DNA from: Paenibacillus apiarius
Lineage (GTDB): Bacteria > Bacillota > Bacilli > Paenibacillales > Paenibacillaceae
Reading direction: 5' to 3'
Assembly: GCF_017052585.1 (NCBI RefSeq)
Contig: NZ_JAFFHZ010000001.1
Location: 3,948,001-4,012,000 of the forward strand
Length of the DNA stretch: 64,000 nucleotides
Shown here: in pieces, positions 45,814-55,318 of the stretch
How positions within the stretch are numbered: position 1 is the first letter of the stretch
How the letters are laid out: every line of letters starts with the position of its first letter
Translations under genes and position numbers: made by a program
The notes under the pieces: generated by a model
The model's input: only the letters and a program-made list of their open reading frames with translations
Told to the model about the DNA's origin: nothing
Database searches by the model: none

Positions 45814-45871
45814 TCATGGACCACCTCCCATAGTACATGTTATGAAAATGGAAATTCGGGATATGACTAAT

Positions 45872-45964
45872 CTAAGAAGAGGTTGTTGAAAAAGTCCTCT
45901 TTTAATCAAGCGCCAATAGAGGGTGTTAGAAAAAACGCTTTTTATGGTTTTCTCAACCTCTTAA
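45872..45964. repeat. MITE-like interspersed element
   Basis: The left end (TAAGAAGAGGTTGTTGAAAAA, positions 45873-45893) and right end (TTTTCTCAACCTCTTA, 45948-45963) are inverted copies enclosing about 55 bases, with an internal GAGGGTGTTAGAAAAAACG copy. A related half (GGAGGTTGTTCAAAAAATCC) lies at 8580-8600. Such GAGGTTGTTCAAAAAGTC ends are, in my memory, common intergenic repeats in this group. Confidence 0.45.
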
Positions 45965-46067
45965 ACGAATTGGAACTCGTCTATTGACTCATGCAAGGCG
46001 CAAAGGTAAAATATATCGTAAAAGTCTCAACCTTTTAAGTTTCAGTAAACGATGGATACATGTAAGC

Positions 46068-46378
46068 AAAGACGTTGATCAGGAGGAGTAAGCGCCAAGG
46101 CCCTTACAGAGAGCAGAGCGATAAGGTGCAACGCCTGCAGGAAGACCCGCGCTGAAGTCATCTGGGAGTCGCCCGTTTGAACGCATCACGGTAGTGTATG
46201 AGCGTTACGTTCATCATGTTCCGCATTTGCGCTAGGATGGGACGGTCGCAACCGTTACCTTGCAGTTGAAGAGCCGCCACGGTTAATCGGGCAATACATG
46301 CCCTTTATTTGAATGGCGGAATAAAGGTGGTACCACGGAAGCTAAACCTTTCGTCCTTTGCGACGTAAGGTTTTTTAT
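46068..46378 (+). promoter_or_regulatory. T-box leader of valS (specifier GTC, valine)
   Basis: A tRNA-sensing transcription attenuator. Stem I contains an AGTA-type element (46084-46090), the GGTG apical motif (near 46116) and a specifier loop GAA-GTC-A with GTC at 46157-46159, a valine codon. The antiterminator signature AAAGGTGGTACCACGG is at 46323-46338. The terminator follows: AACCTT-CGTC (46345-46355) with GACG-AAGGTT (46362-46372) and T6. Uncharged tRNA-Val would stabilise the antiterminator and switch valS on. Confidence 0.92.
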
Positions 46379-46490
46379 TTTGCCGCATAGAAGCGAATTG
46401 TCCTTGCACATAGGACAGACAGTCGTTTCTGCTTGCGTTAAAGCAACACATTATATGATGACGTGCACGACGATAAACGGAGGGATTCCA

Positions 46491-49154
46491 TTGTCAGAAA
46501 ATCATGAACAAATGTCCATGCCGACAACGTACGACCCGAAGGCAGCGGAACAAAAGTGGTATGAATACTGGTTGAAGGGCGGGTATTTCAAAGCGGGCAA
46601 CAACAAGGACGCACAGCCTTTCACGATCGTCATTCCGCCACCGAACGTTACCGGGATGCTCCATATCGGGCATGCGCTTGACTTTACGCTGCAAGATATC
46701 ATCATTCGCTTGAAGCGGATGCAAGGTTTCGATGCGCTGTGGGTGCCAGGATCTGACCATGCGGGTATCGCGACGCAGACGAAGGTGGAACAGAAGCTGC
46801 GTGAAGATGGCATTTCCCGCTACGATTTGGGCCGGGAGAAATTTTTGGAGCAAGTGTGGGATTGGAAGGAGCATTATGCAGATACGATCCGCGGGCAATG
46901 GGCGAAGATGGGCTTGTCGCTAGACTATTCCCGTGAGCGGTTCACGCTTGATGAAGGGCTGTCCAAGGCCGTTCGCCATGTATTCGTCCAGCTGTACGAG
47001 AAGGGTTTAATTTACCGCGGAAAATACATTATTAACTGGGACCCGGCTGCCCGTACGGCACTGTCCGACATTGAGGTTGAGTATAAAGAGGTGCAAGGCC
47101 ACCTTTATCATTTGCAATATCCTCTGCAAGACGGAAGCGGCTCCATTACGGTGGCCACGACCCGTCCAGAGACGATGCTTGGCGATACAGCGGTAGCGGT
47201 TCATCCAGAGGACGAACGTTATAAGCACATGATCGGCAAGATGTTGGTGCTTCCAATCGTCGGCCGCGAAATTCCGATTATTGCCGACGAATACGTTGAC
47301 AAAGAATTCGGCAGCGGGGCCGTCAAGATTACACCGGCACACGATCCGAATGACTTTGAAGTCGGATTGCGCCACCAGCTGCCGCAAATTACGGTGATGG
47401 ACGAATCCGGCAAGATGAACGAACAAGCAGCGCAATATCAAGGCTTGGACCGTGCGGATTGCCGGAAGCAGATCGTCAAAGATTTGCAGGAGCAAGGCGT
47501 GCTCATTCAGATTGAAGATCACGTGCATCAGGTCGGCCATAGCGAACGCAGCGGTGCTGTCGTCGAGCCGTACCTATCGACACAGTGGTTCGTCAAGATG
47601 AAGCCGCTGGCGGAGCGCGCGATTGAAGCGCAGAAGACCGGAGCAGGCGTCCACTTCGTACCTGATCGCTTTGAAAAAGTTTATTTGAACTGGATCGAGA
47701 ACGTGCGCGACTGGTGCATTTCCCGCCAGCTCTGGTGGGGCCATCGCATTCCGGCATGGTACTGCGAAGACTGCGGCCATCTCCATGTAGCCAGCGAAGA
47801 CGTAACGGCATGCTCTTCCTGCGGCAGCGCAAATTTGAAGCAGGATGAAGATGTGCTCGATACGTGGTTCAGTTCCGCGCTGTGGCCGTTCTCTACGCTT
47901 GGATGGCCTGAACAGGCGGATGACCTGCAGCGGCATTATCCGACAAGCGTGCTCGTAACCGGATATGATATCATATACTTCTGGGTTGCGCGCATGATCT
48001 TTACGGCACTTGAGTTCACCGATAATATTCCGTTCAAAGACGTTCTTATGCATGGCTTGGTACGCGACTCCGAAGGCAAAAAGATGTCGAAGTCGCTTGG
48101 CAACGGTGTTGATCCGCTTGATGTGATTGAAAAATACGGAGCGGACGCAATGCGCTTTATGATCTCAACGAGCAGCACGCCTGGTCAAGACTTGCGCTTC
48201 CGTTGGGAACGTGTAGAGCAGGCCCGCAACTTCGCCAACAAGATATGGAATGCGTCGCGATTCGCGCTCATGAACCTCGAAGGGATTACCTACGAAGATA
48301 TTGACATTTCCGGGGAGCTCGGAACGGCGGATCGCTGGATATTGCACCGAATGAATGAAACGGCCCGCGACATTACGCGCTTGATGGATTCGTACGAATT
48401 TGGCGAAACGGGACGCGTGCTGAACAACTTTATTTGGGACGATCTGTGCGACTGGTACATCGAATTCGCGAAGCTCAGTCTGTACGGTGCCGATGAACAA
48501 GCGAAAAAGAAGACGCAGTCTGTGCTTGCATATGTGCTGGATCGCACGCTGCGCATGATTCATCCGTTCATGCCGTTCATATCGGAAGAAATTTGGCAGC
48601 ATCTGCCGCATGACGGCGAGACGATTACGCTGGCCGCTTGGCCGACATATGACGCTAAGTTCGAATCGCCGGATGCGGTTCGCGAGATGACGCTTCTTAT
48701 GGATATGATTCGTGCGGTGCGCAATATTCGCGCTGAAGTGAATGTACCGATGAGCAAAAAAATCGAACTGCTCGTGAAGCCGGTGGATGCCGGAACCGAG
48801 ACGAATATTATGAGCAACGTAGAGTATATAGAACGCTTCTGCGGCACTTCCAAGCTGGAAGTGAGCCAGCAGATATCTGCTCCGAACAAGGCGATGTCCG
48901 CCATAGTAACCGGTGCCGAACTGTATCTGCCGCTTGCAGGGCTTATCGACATCGCTCAAGAAATCGCCCGCTTGGAAAAAGAAGTGGAGCATTTGAACAA
49001 AGAAGTGGAACGCGTTGACAAAAAGCTGTCCAACGAAGGCTTTATGGCGAAGGCGCCCGAGAAGGTCGTGGAAGAAGAACGTGCGAAGCAGCGTGATTAC
49101 AGCGATAAGCGCGATAAAGTAATAGCCCGCATTGCCGAATTGAAAGAAGCTTAA
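46491..49154 (+). CDS. valS: valyl-tRNA synthetase
   Basis: An 887-residue class Ia aminoacyl-tRNA synthetase. The HIGH motif is in [14 protein letters not shown] and KMSKS in [10 protein letters not shown]. The editing domain (CP1) has [15 protein letters not shown]. The C-terminal tRNA-binding coiled coil ends the protein ([23 protein letters not shown]). The start is TTG 46491 ([17 protein letters not shown]), because GGAGGG ends six bases before it; the longer frame would run into the T-box terminator. Confidence 0.96.
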   Translation: MSENHEQMSMPTTYDPKAAEQKWYEYWLKGGYFKAGNNKDAQPFTIVIPPPNVTGMLHIGHALDFTLQDIIIRLKRMQGFDALWVPGSDHAGIATQTKVEQKLREDGISRYDLGREKFLEQVWDWKEHYADTIRGQWAKMGLSLDYSRERFTLDEGLSKAVRHVFVQLYEKGLIYRGKYIINWDPAARTALSDIEVEYKEVQGHLYHLQYPLQDGSGSITVATTRPETMLGDTAVAVHPEDERYKHMIGKMLVLPIVGREIPIIADEYVDKEFGSGAVKITPAHDPNDFEVGLRHQLPQITVMDESGKMNEQAAQYQGLDRADCRKQIVKDLQEQGVLIQIEDHVHQVGHSERSGAVVEPYLSTQWFVKMKPLAERAIEAQKTGAGVHFVPDRFEKVYLNWIENVRDWCISRQLWWGHRIPAWYCEDCGHLHVASEDVTACSSCGSANLKQDEDVLDTWFSSALWPFSTLGWPEQADDLQRHYPTSVLVTGYDIIYFWVARMIFTALEFTDNIPFKDVLMHGLVRDSEGKKMSKSLGNGVDPLDVIEKYGADAMRFMISTSSTPGQDLRFRWERVEQARNFANKIWNASRFALMNLEGITYEDIDISGELGTADRWILHRMNETARDITRLMDSYEFGETGRVLNNFIWDDLCDWYIEFAKLSLYGADEQAKKKTQSVLAYVLDRTLRMIHPFMPFISEEIWQHLPHDGETITLAAWPTYDAKFESPDAVREMTLLMDMIRAVRNIRAEVNVPMSKKIELLVKPVDAGTETNIMSNVEYIERFCGTSKLEVSQQISAPNKAMSAIVTGAELYLPLAGLIDIAQEIARLEKEVEHLNKEVERVDKKLSNEGFMAKAPEKVVEEERAKQRDYSDKRDKVIARIAELKEA

Positions 49155-49170
49155 TCAATTTATGTAGATA

Positions 49171-49216
49171 TGCGGCCGAACCTGATGGGATGCTGTTCTC
49201 ATGACGGTTCGGTCGT
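49171..49216 (+). terminator. Possible weak terminator after valS
   Basis: GGCCGAACC (49174-49182) pairs with GGTTCGGTC (49206-49214, one G-U), with ATGGGA/TCTCAT inside. The tail (GTTTGATG) is poor in T, so read-through into folC is likely. Confidence 0.4.
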
Positions 49217-49246
49217 TTGATGACATCATACAAAGGATGAGAAGCC

Positions 49247-50635
49247 ATGTCGGAAATAAACGATCCGAACGAAACGGATATAACCGAGGTTCCCTTTACA
49301 CGTGTAGAAGCAGCGATTGATTGGATTAATTCATTGATTCCTTTTGGCATACGCCCGGGTCTGGAACGCATCGAAGCGCTTATGGACAAGCTGGGCTCTC
49401 CTCACCGGCGCTTGAAATTTATCCACGTTGCAGGCACGAACGGCAAGGGATCGACCTGCGCTTTGCTGACGAGCGTGCTGCTTGCGAACGGATATGATGT
49501 TGGCACGTTCACTTCGCCTTATATCGAAAAATTTACGAACCGTTTTAAATATAACAATGAGGATATACCGGAAGAGACGCTGCTGCGCCTTGCGAATGAG
49601 CTCAAACCGCTGGTCGACGACATCGCGAATACGCCGCTCGGTTCGCCGACGATGTTTGAAGTGTCCACGGCTCTCGCTATTTTGTATTATGCAAATGTGG
49701 CTTATCCAGATGTCGTCGTATGGGAGACCGGCTTAGGAGGAAGACTCGATGTCACGAACATCGTCACGCCTATCGTGTCCATCATCACGAACATCGGTCA
49801 TGATCATATGGACATCTTGGGTGATTCCATAGAGCAGATCGCGGCGGAAAAAGCGGGTATCATTAAGCCGGGAGTTCCTATTGTCACTACGGTCGAGCAG
49901 CCAGAGGCGCTCGAGATTATCCGCAAGACCGCAAGTGAGCGGAAGTCGACACTGTATGCATTGAACGAGCAATTCACGGTCGAGCTGCAGCATGCGGTTG
50001 AAAATGAGCAGATCTTCACGTTCTCCGGGCCGTTCCGCAGCATGGAGCAAATGGCCCTGACGTTAAACGGGGCCCATCAGTTGAAGAATGCTGCCGCAGC
50101 TTTAATGGCGTTGGAAGTTTTGCGTCAATATATGGCTTTCCTGCTTGATTACGAGGAAACGCGTGCCGGCATGCGCCGTGCGGCATGGCCGGGGCGCCTT
50201 GAGATGGTAAGCGGGCAGCCGCGTATGCTGCTCGATGGGGCGCATAATCCGGAGGGAGCAGAGACGCTTGCCCAAGCCTTGCGGGACACGTACCGTTATG
50301 AACGTTTGCATTTCATGATGGGGATGCTGTCAACAAAGCATCATCAGGATGTTCTGCGTCATATACTACCTTTAGCGGATACTATTATTTTTACCGAACC
50401 TGATTTCCGCAAGAAGATGAGTGCGGAGAACTTGAGTCATATTGCAGAACAATTGCTGGAAACAGCCTCGCGCAGACCACAGATTATCGTAGAGCCGAAT
50501 TGGCGCGAGTCTCTAGAACGGCTCAAGGCGATGACTGAACCGGGCGATTTGGCGGTGGTCACCGGCACATTATATCTGATTGCGGACGTCCGCTCGTACG
50601 TCTTGCATCGGACCGAATCTGAAAAAGGTTGGTGA
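49247..50635 (+). CDS. folC: folylpolyglutamate synthase / dihydrofolate synthase
   Basis: A 462-residue Mur-ligase-fold enzyme that adds glutamate to dihydropteroate and to folates. ATP site AGTNGKGSTCALL, then TSPYIEKFTNRFKYN. VVWETGLGGRLDVTNIV carries catalytic acidic residues, and LDGAHNPEG is the C-terminal signature. The N-terminus is about 20 residues longer than usual (MSEINDPNETDITEVPF). It lies 92 bases after valS, as in B. subtilis, and murC follows seven bases after its stop. Confidence 0.95.
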   Translation: MSEINDPNETDITEVPFTRVEAAIDWINSLIPFGIRPGLERIEALMDKLGSPHRRLKFIHVAGTNGKGSTCALLTSVLLANGYDVGTFTSPYIEKFTNRFKYNNEDIPEETLLRLANELKPLVDDIANTPLGSPTMFEVSTALAILYYANVAYPDVVVWETGLGGRLDVTNIVTPIVSIITNIGHDHMDILGDSIEQIAAEKAGIIKPGVPIVTTVEQPEALEIIRKTASERKSTLYALNEQFTVELQHAVENEQIFTFSGPFRSMEQMALTLNGAHQLKNAAAALMALEVLRQYMAFLLDYEETRAGMRRAAWPGRLEMVSGQPRMLLDGAHNPEGAETLAQALRDTYRYERLHFMMGMLSTKHHQDVLRHILPLADTIIFTEPDFRKKMSAENLSHIAEQLLETASRRPQIIVEPNWRESLERLKAMTEPGDLAVVTGTLYLIADVRSYVLHRTESEKGW

Positions 50636-50642
50636 GTTCGTA

Positions 50643-52031
50643 TTGAAGACGACGGAACATATTCATTTTATCGGCATCGGGGGCTATGGAATGAGCGCCA
50701 TCGCTCGTGTCATGCTGGAAATGGGGTACACCGTCACGGGGTCCGATGTGGCCGAACAGGATTTGACGGAAAAATTAAGAGCGAAAGGCGCGACGGTGCA
50801 TATCGGACATGATCCGGCATATGTGCAGAATGCCGATATCGTCGTGTATTCTACAGCTTGTCCCAAAGAGAACGTAGAGCGGGTCGCCGCTGAGGAACGC
50901 GGCGTCCCCGTGCTGCACCGCTCGCAGATGCTGGCGCGCCTGCTCAATGCGAAGAAGGGAATCGCAGTTGCCGGCGCGCACGGGAAGACGACAACCTCTT
51001 CCATGATCGCATTGGTGCTGGAACGCTGCGGCGTGAACCCGACCTATATTATCGGCGGGGAAGTTACGAACCTGGGAACGAATGCGCAGGCAGGCAGCGG
51101 CGAGTTCGTAGTGGCGGAAGCGGATGAGAGCGACGGTTCATTCTTGGCGTACCATCCGCATATCGCCGTAGTGACGAACATTGAAGCCGATCACTTGGAA
51201 AATTACGATGGGAACTTTGAACGCTTGAAAGCAGCCTACGTGCAGTTCCTGTCACAGCGCGATCCGAATGGATGCGCCGTGCTTTGCGCGGACGATGCTA
51301 TCGTAAGCGCCATGCTGCCTCAATTAGGCGAAGGTGTTCTCACGTATGGCATTGAAGCGCCGGCCGAGTATATTGCTACGGACATTGTGGCCGAAGATCG
51401 CGGGATGGCTTTTACGATGAAACACCAGGATAAACCGTTAGGCACGGTTCGATTATCTATTCCGGGGAAACACAATGTGTTGAACGCGATGGCTACGCTT
51501 ATCGTCTGCATGCAGGCTGGCGTGCCGTTTGCCGAGGCGGCAGAGGCCATTTACGATTTCATCGGAGCGAAACGCCGTTTTCAAGTCATTGGCGAAGTTC
51601 AGGATGTGCTAATCGTCGATGATTATGCGCATCATCCGACAGAGATCGAAGCAACCTTGATAGCTGCCAAAGCTACAAATCGGCGTATCATTGCCGTGTT
51701 TCAGCCACAGAGATATTCACGCACGTACTTTTTGTTTGACCAATTTAGCCGTGCGTTTCGTAATGCCGATGAGCTGATACTTACCGATATCTACTCTCCA
51801 GCCGGTGAAATGCCGATAGAAGGCGTGCACTCTTCGAAGCTGGTCGAGCGCATTCGCGAGAACAGCAATCAGAACGCGCAATACTTCGCGAGCAAGGATG
51901 ATGCGCTGGAGCGCCTCAAATCACTCGTACGGCCGGGAGACATCGTCATTACGATGGGTGCGGGCGACATCTGGAAGACGGCGTACGGTTTGACAAAAGC
52001 GTTGAAAGAACAAGCGCAAGCTGATATATAG
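50643..52031 (+). CDS. murC: UDP-N-acetylmuramate-L-alanine ligase
   Basis: A 462-residue cytosolic ligase that adds the first residue of the peptidoglycan stem peptide. The N-terminal Rossmann part is HFIGIGGYGMSAIARVMLEMGYTVTGSDV. The ATP loop is VAGAHGKTTTSSM, EADESDGSFL follows, and DDYAHHPTEI carries the conserved histidines. The start is TTG (MKTTEHIHF), with GGTGAG six bases upstream inside the end of folC; the longer frame starting inside folC is not supported. In B. subtilis murC lies elsewhere, so its coupling to folC is distinctive. Confidence 0.95.
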   Translation: MKTTEHIHFIGIGGYGMSAIARVMLEMGYTVTGSDVAEQDLTEKLRAKGATVHIGHDPAYVQNADIVVYSTACPKENVERVAAEERGVPVLHRSQMLARLLNAKKGIAVAGAHGKTTTSSMIALVLERCGVNPTYIIGGEVTNLGTNAQAGSGEFVVAEADESDGSFLAYHPHIAVVTNIEADHLENYDGNFERLKAAYVQFLSQRDPNGCAVLCADDAIVSAMLPQLGEGVLTYGIEAPAEYIATDIVAEDRGMAFTMKHQDKPLGTVRLSIPGKHNVLNAMATLIVCMQAGVPFAEAAEAIYDFIGAKRRFQVIGEVQDVLIVDDYAHHPTEIEATLIAAKATNRRIIAVFQPQRYSRTYFLFDQFSRAFRNADELILTDIYSPAGEMPIEGVHSSKLVERIRENSNQNAQYFASKDDALERLKSLVRPGDIVITMGAGDIWKTAYGLTKALKEQAQADI

Positions 52032-52038
52032 CAATAAC

Positions 52039-52075
52039 AAAAAGACCATTCCGTAAAAAGCGGATTGGTCTTTTT
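52039..52075 (+). terminator. Terminator of folC-murC
   Basis: AAAAAGACCA-T-TCCG (52039-52053) pairs with CGGA-T-TGGTCTTTTT (52061-52075) with one T-T mismatch. Confidence 0.88.
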
Positions 52076-52171
52076 GCTATTAGCCAGAGCAGGCACTGTC
52101 AATTGTATGCTTGTCCCTTTCGTTATGGACCAACGTCGAGCCGATGATCCGCTATGGTAATTCCTGCACGG

Positions 52172-52396
52172 TTAGTCTCTGTCCAAGCTGATTTCTCTGA
52201 CGCTGGCATAAGCTATCCGACGGATGATGTTACGCCCCCTGCGGCGAATGCGCAAGCGGAACGTGGTCACTCCTGCCGACAGGATAACCCCTTCCAGATC
52301 CAAACCTCCGACTAATTCAACATCGACCCGCCGTCCAATGTTCCGCTCGACGAAGCGCCGCACTTCACGCGCGCTCATATTGTTGCTGACACCCAT
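52172..52396 (-). CDS. small basic protein, possible Sm-like beta-barrel (74 aa)
   Basis: A 74-residue protein without a recognised family. After a short helix (MSAREVRRFVERNIG) it has alternating strands RRVDVELVGG, LDLEGVILSAGVTTFRLRIRRRG and NIIRRIAYASVREISL. A helix followed by a five-strand-like pattern with a very basic loop recalls Sm/Hfq-type small barrels that bind nucleic acid, but this is only pattern likeness. AAAGGAGGAG lies five bases before the ATG. Single gene converging on the murC terminator. Confidence 0.68.
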   Translation of the reverse strand: MGVSNNMSAREVRRFVERNIGRRVDVELVGGLDLEGVILSAGVTTFRLRIRRRGRNIIRRIAYASVREISLDRD

Positions 52397-52575
52397 GTCG
52401 TCTCCTCCTTTACTCCGTTCTATCATTAATTTATGATGAGCTGCGAGATTCGGAAGCGACGTTTGCATGAAGTCATTCGCATGATTTGCGAAAAATGGCG
52501 TGGCACTGTTCTAGCGTCTTGCAATCTATCATATAACTGATAGTAATCAAGAGGACAAGGTGAGGTGTATAAAAG

Positions 52576-53895
52576 ATGAGCGGAATAAATCCTAAGATGA
52601 CGTTTCGGTTTCCGAAGCCTGAACCGATCGATGAGCACATACAGCCAATGGATGCGGTTGAAGAAAGCGGCAGCCCTTTTACACCATACATTGACAGCTC
52701 TGTCGAAACGGAGCCGATGAACGACAATGCGATCGTGGAGCCGCGTTTATCCAAGCAATCAGAAGAGACAGGGCGAGAACGTCTCCATGATGCGGCCGGC
52801 ATCGCAAAACAAGACGGGGATATGTCGGAGGCCGACCAAATTGAGCGGTGGATACGTGAAGCGGATCATAAGCCGCTGTCTTATTCCTTCGACTCGTCTA
52901 TAGAGGATCCGGCCGGAGCAACGTTGAGCGATCAGGGAGAACTGCTATGGCAGAGCGTGCATACGCGCACGAGAAGACCTTCTTTATGGAAAGTAATCGC
53001 CTCTGTCTCAGGGGCCGTAGCGACCGGAGCCGTGTTTGGCTTTTTGGCTCTCTCACTATTCAGAGGCGAAGTGACGATGCCGAATCCAGAAGCGTCCATT
53101 CCGACGCTTTCGAATGGGACAAGCGGGCAAGGCTCCGCGGTAAAGGCCGGGTCCGTGCCTGCGGATGGGAGTGGAGGGCAGAAGCATACGGTTGCCGCAG
53201 CGGAGCAGACTGCAGATGATAAGAAGACTGCAGAGCGTGCAGCGGCAACGGCAGGCGGGGTATATGTAACCGAAGTGAATATCCCGGAGAAAGCATTCTA
53301 TATGCTGCAATATGGCGTGTTCGATCAGCCGGAGGGCGCGAAGAAGGCGGCCGCGGAGCTGCGTGAGCTCGGGCTGGCAGCCATGGAGGAGCAATCGAAC
53401 CAGCATCGCGTCTATGCGGCCATTGCACAGGCGAAGGAGGATGCCATGGGATTGAGCCAGCTGATGAAAAACAATCAGGTCGATTTATATGTCCGCGAAA
53501 TGAAGCGTCCCGCATTGGCAAAGCTGGCTTTCCAGGGGGATGCGGCTACTGTTGAGCAGTTCATTGCCCAGAGCGATAAGGTGAATGACTGGCTGATGTC
53601 GCAATCCATCGCTTATTTGGAGAAAAATGAGCTAAAAGCGTTCGATGGCGCTGCGACCGAGCAGCTGCGGCAGGAGCATTTAAAGTGGACGCAGCAGATG
53701 AACGGGGTGCAAAAGGGCCAGCCCGAGCAGTCCCTCAAGGGTTGGACGCAGCTCGTACAAGCGATGAATACGGCGATAAGCGCGGTAAATGAATACAATA
53801 AGCAGCCTTCTGCCTCGCACTTGTGGAGCGTTCAAGAGGCTGTCATGATCTATCGCACGGCAGAGAACAACTGGCTTGATACGATGAAGGCGTGA
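52576..53895 (+). CDS. SPOR-domain protein, SpoIIB-like
   Basis: A 439-residue single-pass membrane protein. A cytoplasmic acidic N-terminus of about 135 residues precedes one membrane segment (VIASVSGAVATGAVFGFLALSLF). An Ala/Gly/Thr-rich linker follows, then a SPOR peptidoglycan-binding domain at about residues 232-310 (KAFYMLQYGVFDQPEGAKKAAAELRELGLAAMEEQSNQHRVYAAIAQAKEDA), and a helical C-terminal part. In B. subtilis the SPOR protein SpoIIB is encoded just before maf and localises to the engulfing septum; position and architecture agree. The extra C-terminal helical region and length make it longer than SpoIIB. Confidence 0.8.
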   Translation: MSGINPKMTFRFPKPEPIDEHIQPMDAVEESGSPFTPYIDSSVETEPMNDNAIVEPRLSKQSEETGRERLHDAAGIAKQDGDMSEADQIERWIREADHKPLSYSFDSSIEDPAGATLSDQGELLWQSVHTRTRRPSLWKVIASVSGAVATGAVFGFLALSLFRGEVTMPNPEASIPTLSNGTSGQGSAVKAGSVPADGSGGQKHTVAAAEQTADDKKTAERAAATAGGVYVTEVNIPEKAFYMLQYGVFDQPEGAKKAAAELRELGLAAMEEQSNQHRVYAAIAQAKEDAMGLSQLMKNNQVDLYVREMKRPALAKLAFQGDAATVEQFIAQSDKVNDWLMSQSIAYLEKNELKAFDGAATEQLRQEHLKWTQQMNGVQKGQPEQSLKGWTQLVQAMNTAISAVNEYNKQPSASHLWSVQEAVMIYRTAENNWLDTMKA

Positions 53896-53979
53896 TATTG
53901 CGGTTGCGTGAGGAAGCTTCGGGACAGTGTTCAAGGCATCAAGCGATTCTTAAGCAGGTGTCAGGTCCGGCAAACGGTC

Positions 53980-54025
53980 CTTCTGCAAGCCATTCAGAGA
54001 GCGAAGGGCTTGCAGAAGTTTTTTT
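53980..54025 (+). terminator. Terminator of the SpoIIB-like gene
   Basis: CTTCTGCAAGCC (53980-53991) pairs perfectly with GGCTTGCAGAAG (54007-54018), then T7. Confidence 0.92.
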
Positions 54026-54037
54026 GTCCATTGAACC

Positions 54038-54985
54038 TTATGTGTCTGCGTTCAGCACGGACTCGATGCGCGCCACCACTTCGTCGGACAGCTGTACGCC
54101 GGAAGCCATGGCATTTTCCTTGATTTGTTCCGGGCGGCTTGCGCCGACTAGCGCGCTGGAGACGCACGCTTGCCGCAGAATCCATGCAATGGCCAACTGT
54201 CCAACCGACAACTGAAGCTCCTGCGCAATGGCGGTGAGCTGCTTCACCCGCTCGATGCGTTCTTCCGTAATGCCTTTGCGAATCCCCTCAAGCCTCGCCG
54301 CCCGGCTGTCTGCCGGGAAGTCCGTTGCCGAGTTGTACTTGCCCGTAAGAAGCCCTTGCGCGAGCGGAGAATACACGACCTGGCCGATGCCGTGCTGTTC
54401 CCCGTATGGAATGACTTCTTGCTCGATGCTGCGTTGGAACATGTTATACACCGGTTGGTTGACCACGATGCGATCCAGCAAATAACGATCCGCGATTGCA
54501 AGCGCGTCTGCCATTTGCGAGGCCGTCCACATGCTGACGCCCACATAGAGCACTTTCCCCTGACGAATGAGGTCGTCCAACGCGCGCAGCGTTTCTTCCA
54601 TGCGCACTTGTGGATCAAAGCGGTGACAATAATAAATATCGATATAATCATGGCCCAATCGCTTCAAGCTGGCGTTGCACTGCTCCACAATGTGCTTGCG
54701 GGACAGACCGCGATCATTCGGGCCGTCTCCCATGTCGCCGAACACTTTGGTTGCCAGGACGTAAGATTCGCGAGGGTAGGATTTAAGCGTCTCGCCGACC
54801 ACTTTCTCTGCTTCCCCTCTCTCATACACGTTGGCCGTGTCAAAGAAGTTAATGCCTATATCGTAGGCGGTTCGTATCGCTTGCACGGCATTTTCGCGTT
54901 CGACATAACCGCCGTATGTGAGCCAGCTTCCCAGGCTGATTTCACTTACCTTCACGCCGCTCTTGCCCAATCTCCGATATTGCAT
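54038..54985 (-). CDS. aldo/keto reductase
   Basis: A 315-residue NADPH-dependent oxidoreductase of the TIM-barrel AKR superfamily, closest in pattern to the YhdN/KvBeta-like group (MQYRRLGKSGVKVSEISLGSW). The catalytic tetrad is Asp/Tyr in FFDTANVYERGEAE, Lys in LATKVF and His in IYYCHRFD. The cofactor end is ALVGASRPEQIKENA. The gene interrupts the conserved spoIIB-maf interval on the opposite strand, pointing to a local insertion. Substrate unknown. Confidence 0.9.
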   Translation of the reverse strand: MQYRRLGKSGVKVSEISLGSWLTYGGYVERENAVQAIRTAYDIGINFFDTANVYERGEAEKVVGETLKSYPRESYVLATKVFGDMGDGPNDRGLSRKHIVEQCNASLKRLGHDYIDIYYCHRFDPQVRMEETLRALDDLIRQGKVLYVGVSMWTASQMADALAIADRYLLDRIVVNQPVYNMFQRSIEQEVIPYGEQHGIGQVVYSPLAQGLLTGKYNSATDFPADSRAARLEGIRKGITEERIERVKQLTAIAQELQLSVGQLAIAWILRQACVSSALVGASRPEQIKENAMASGVQLSDEVVARIESVLNADT

Positions 54986-55056
54986 CTTCGTTGCCTCCTG
55001 AATCGTTCAATTTGACATCGCTGCCCGCAGGGCGGACTGCGTGCCAGGTTCCCTTC

Positions 55057-55173
55057 TCAATTGTAAAAGACGGCCTGCCATTTGGAAAGTGCTGCATCCA
55101 TATCATCTGCATTCTTCACGATAATCGGCGCAAGAAGTTTCAGAATTTCCCTCCGTAACTTTAGGCAGGTCAT
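55057..55173 (-). pseudogene. possible gene remnant (38 codons)
   Basis: Minus strand: an open stretch reading MTCLKLRREILKLLAPIIVK, then NADDMDAALSKWQAVFYN and a stop. Its second half resembles the end of a real protein, but there is no ribosome site and no known family. It may be the tail of a lost gene upstream of the aldo/keto reductase. The rest of 54986-55257 holds nothing I can support. Confidence 0.25.
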
Positions 55174-55257
55174 TGACGTCTAACCAATATGGATAACAGT
55201 TTTATAATTTTCCACTAATTCCCTTCTCTTTATTGGCGGTATCATGAAAGGAATCGT

Positions 55258-55286
55258 TTGTTTCAGAAGAAATTTCCGCGTATAAT
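55258..55286 (+). promoter_or_regulatory. sigma-A promoter of maf
   Basis: TTGTTT (55258-55263), a 17-base spacer, and TATAAT (55281-55286). Transcription should start near 55293, which excludes the in-frame GTG at 55295 as the maf start. Confidence 0.7.
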
Positions 55287-55318
55287 AGAAAAAGGTGTCA
55301 AAAAATGGCGAGGAGCGA

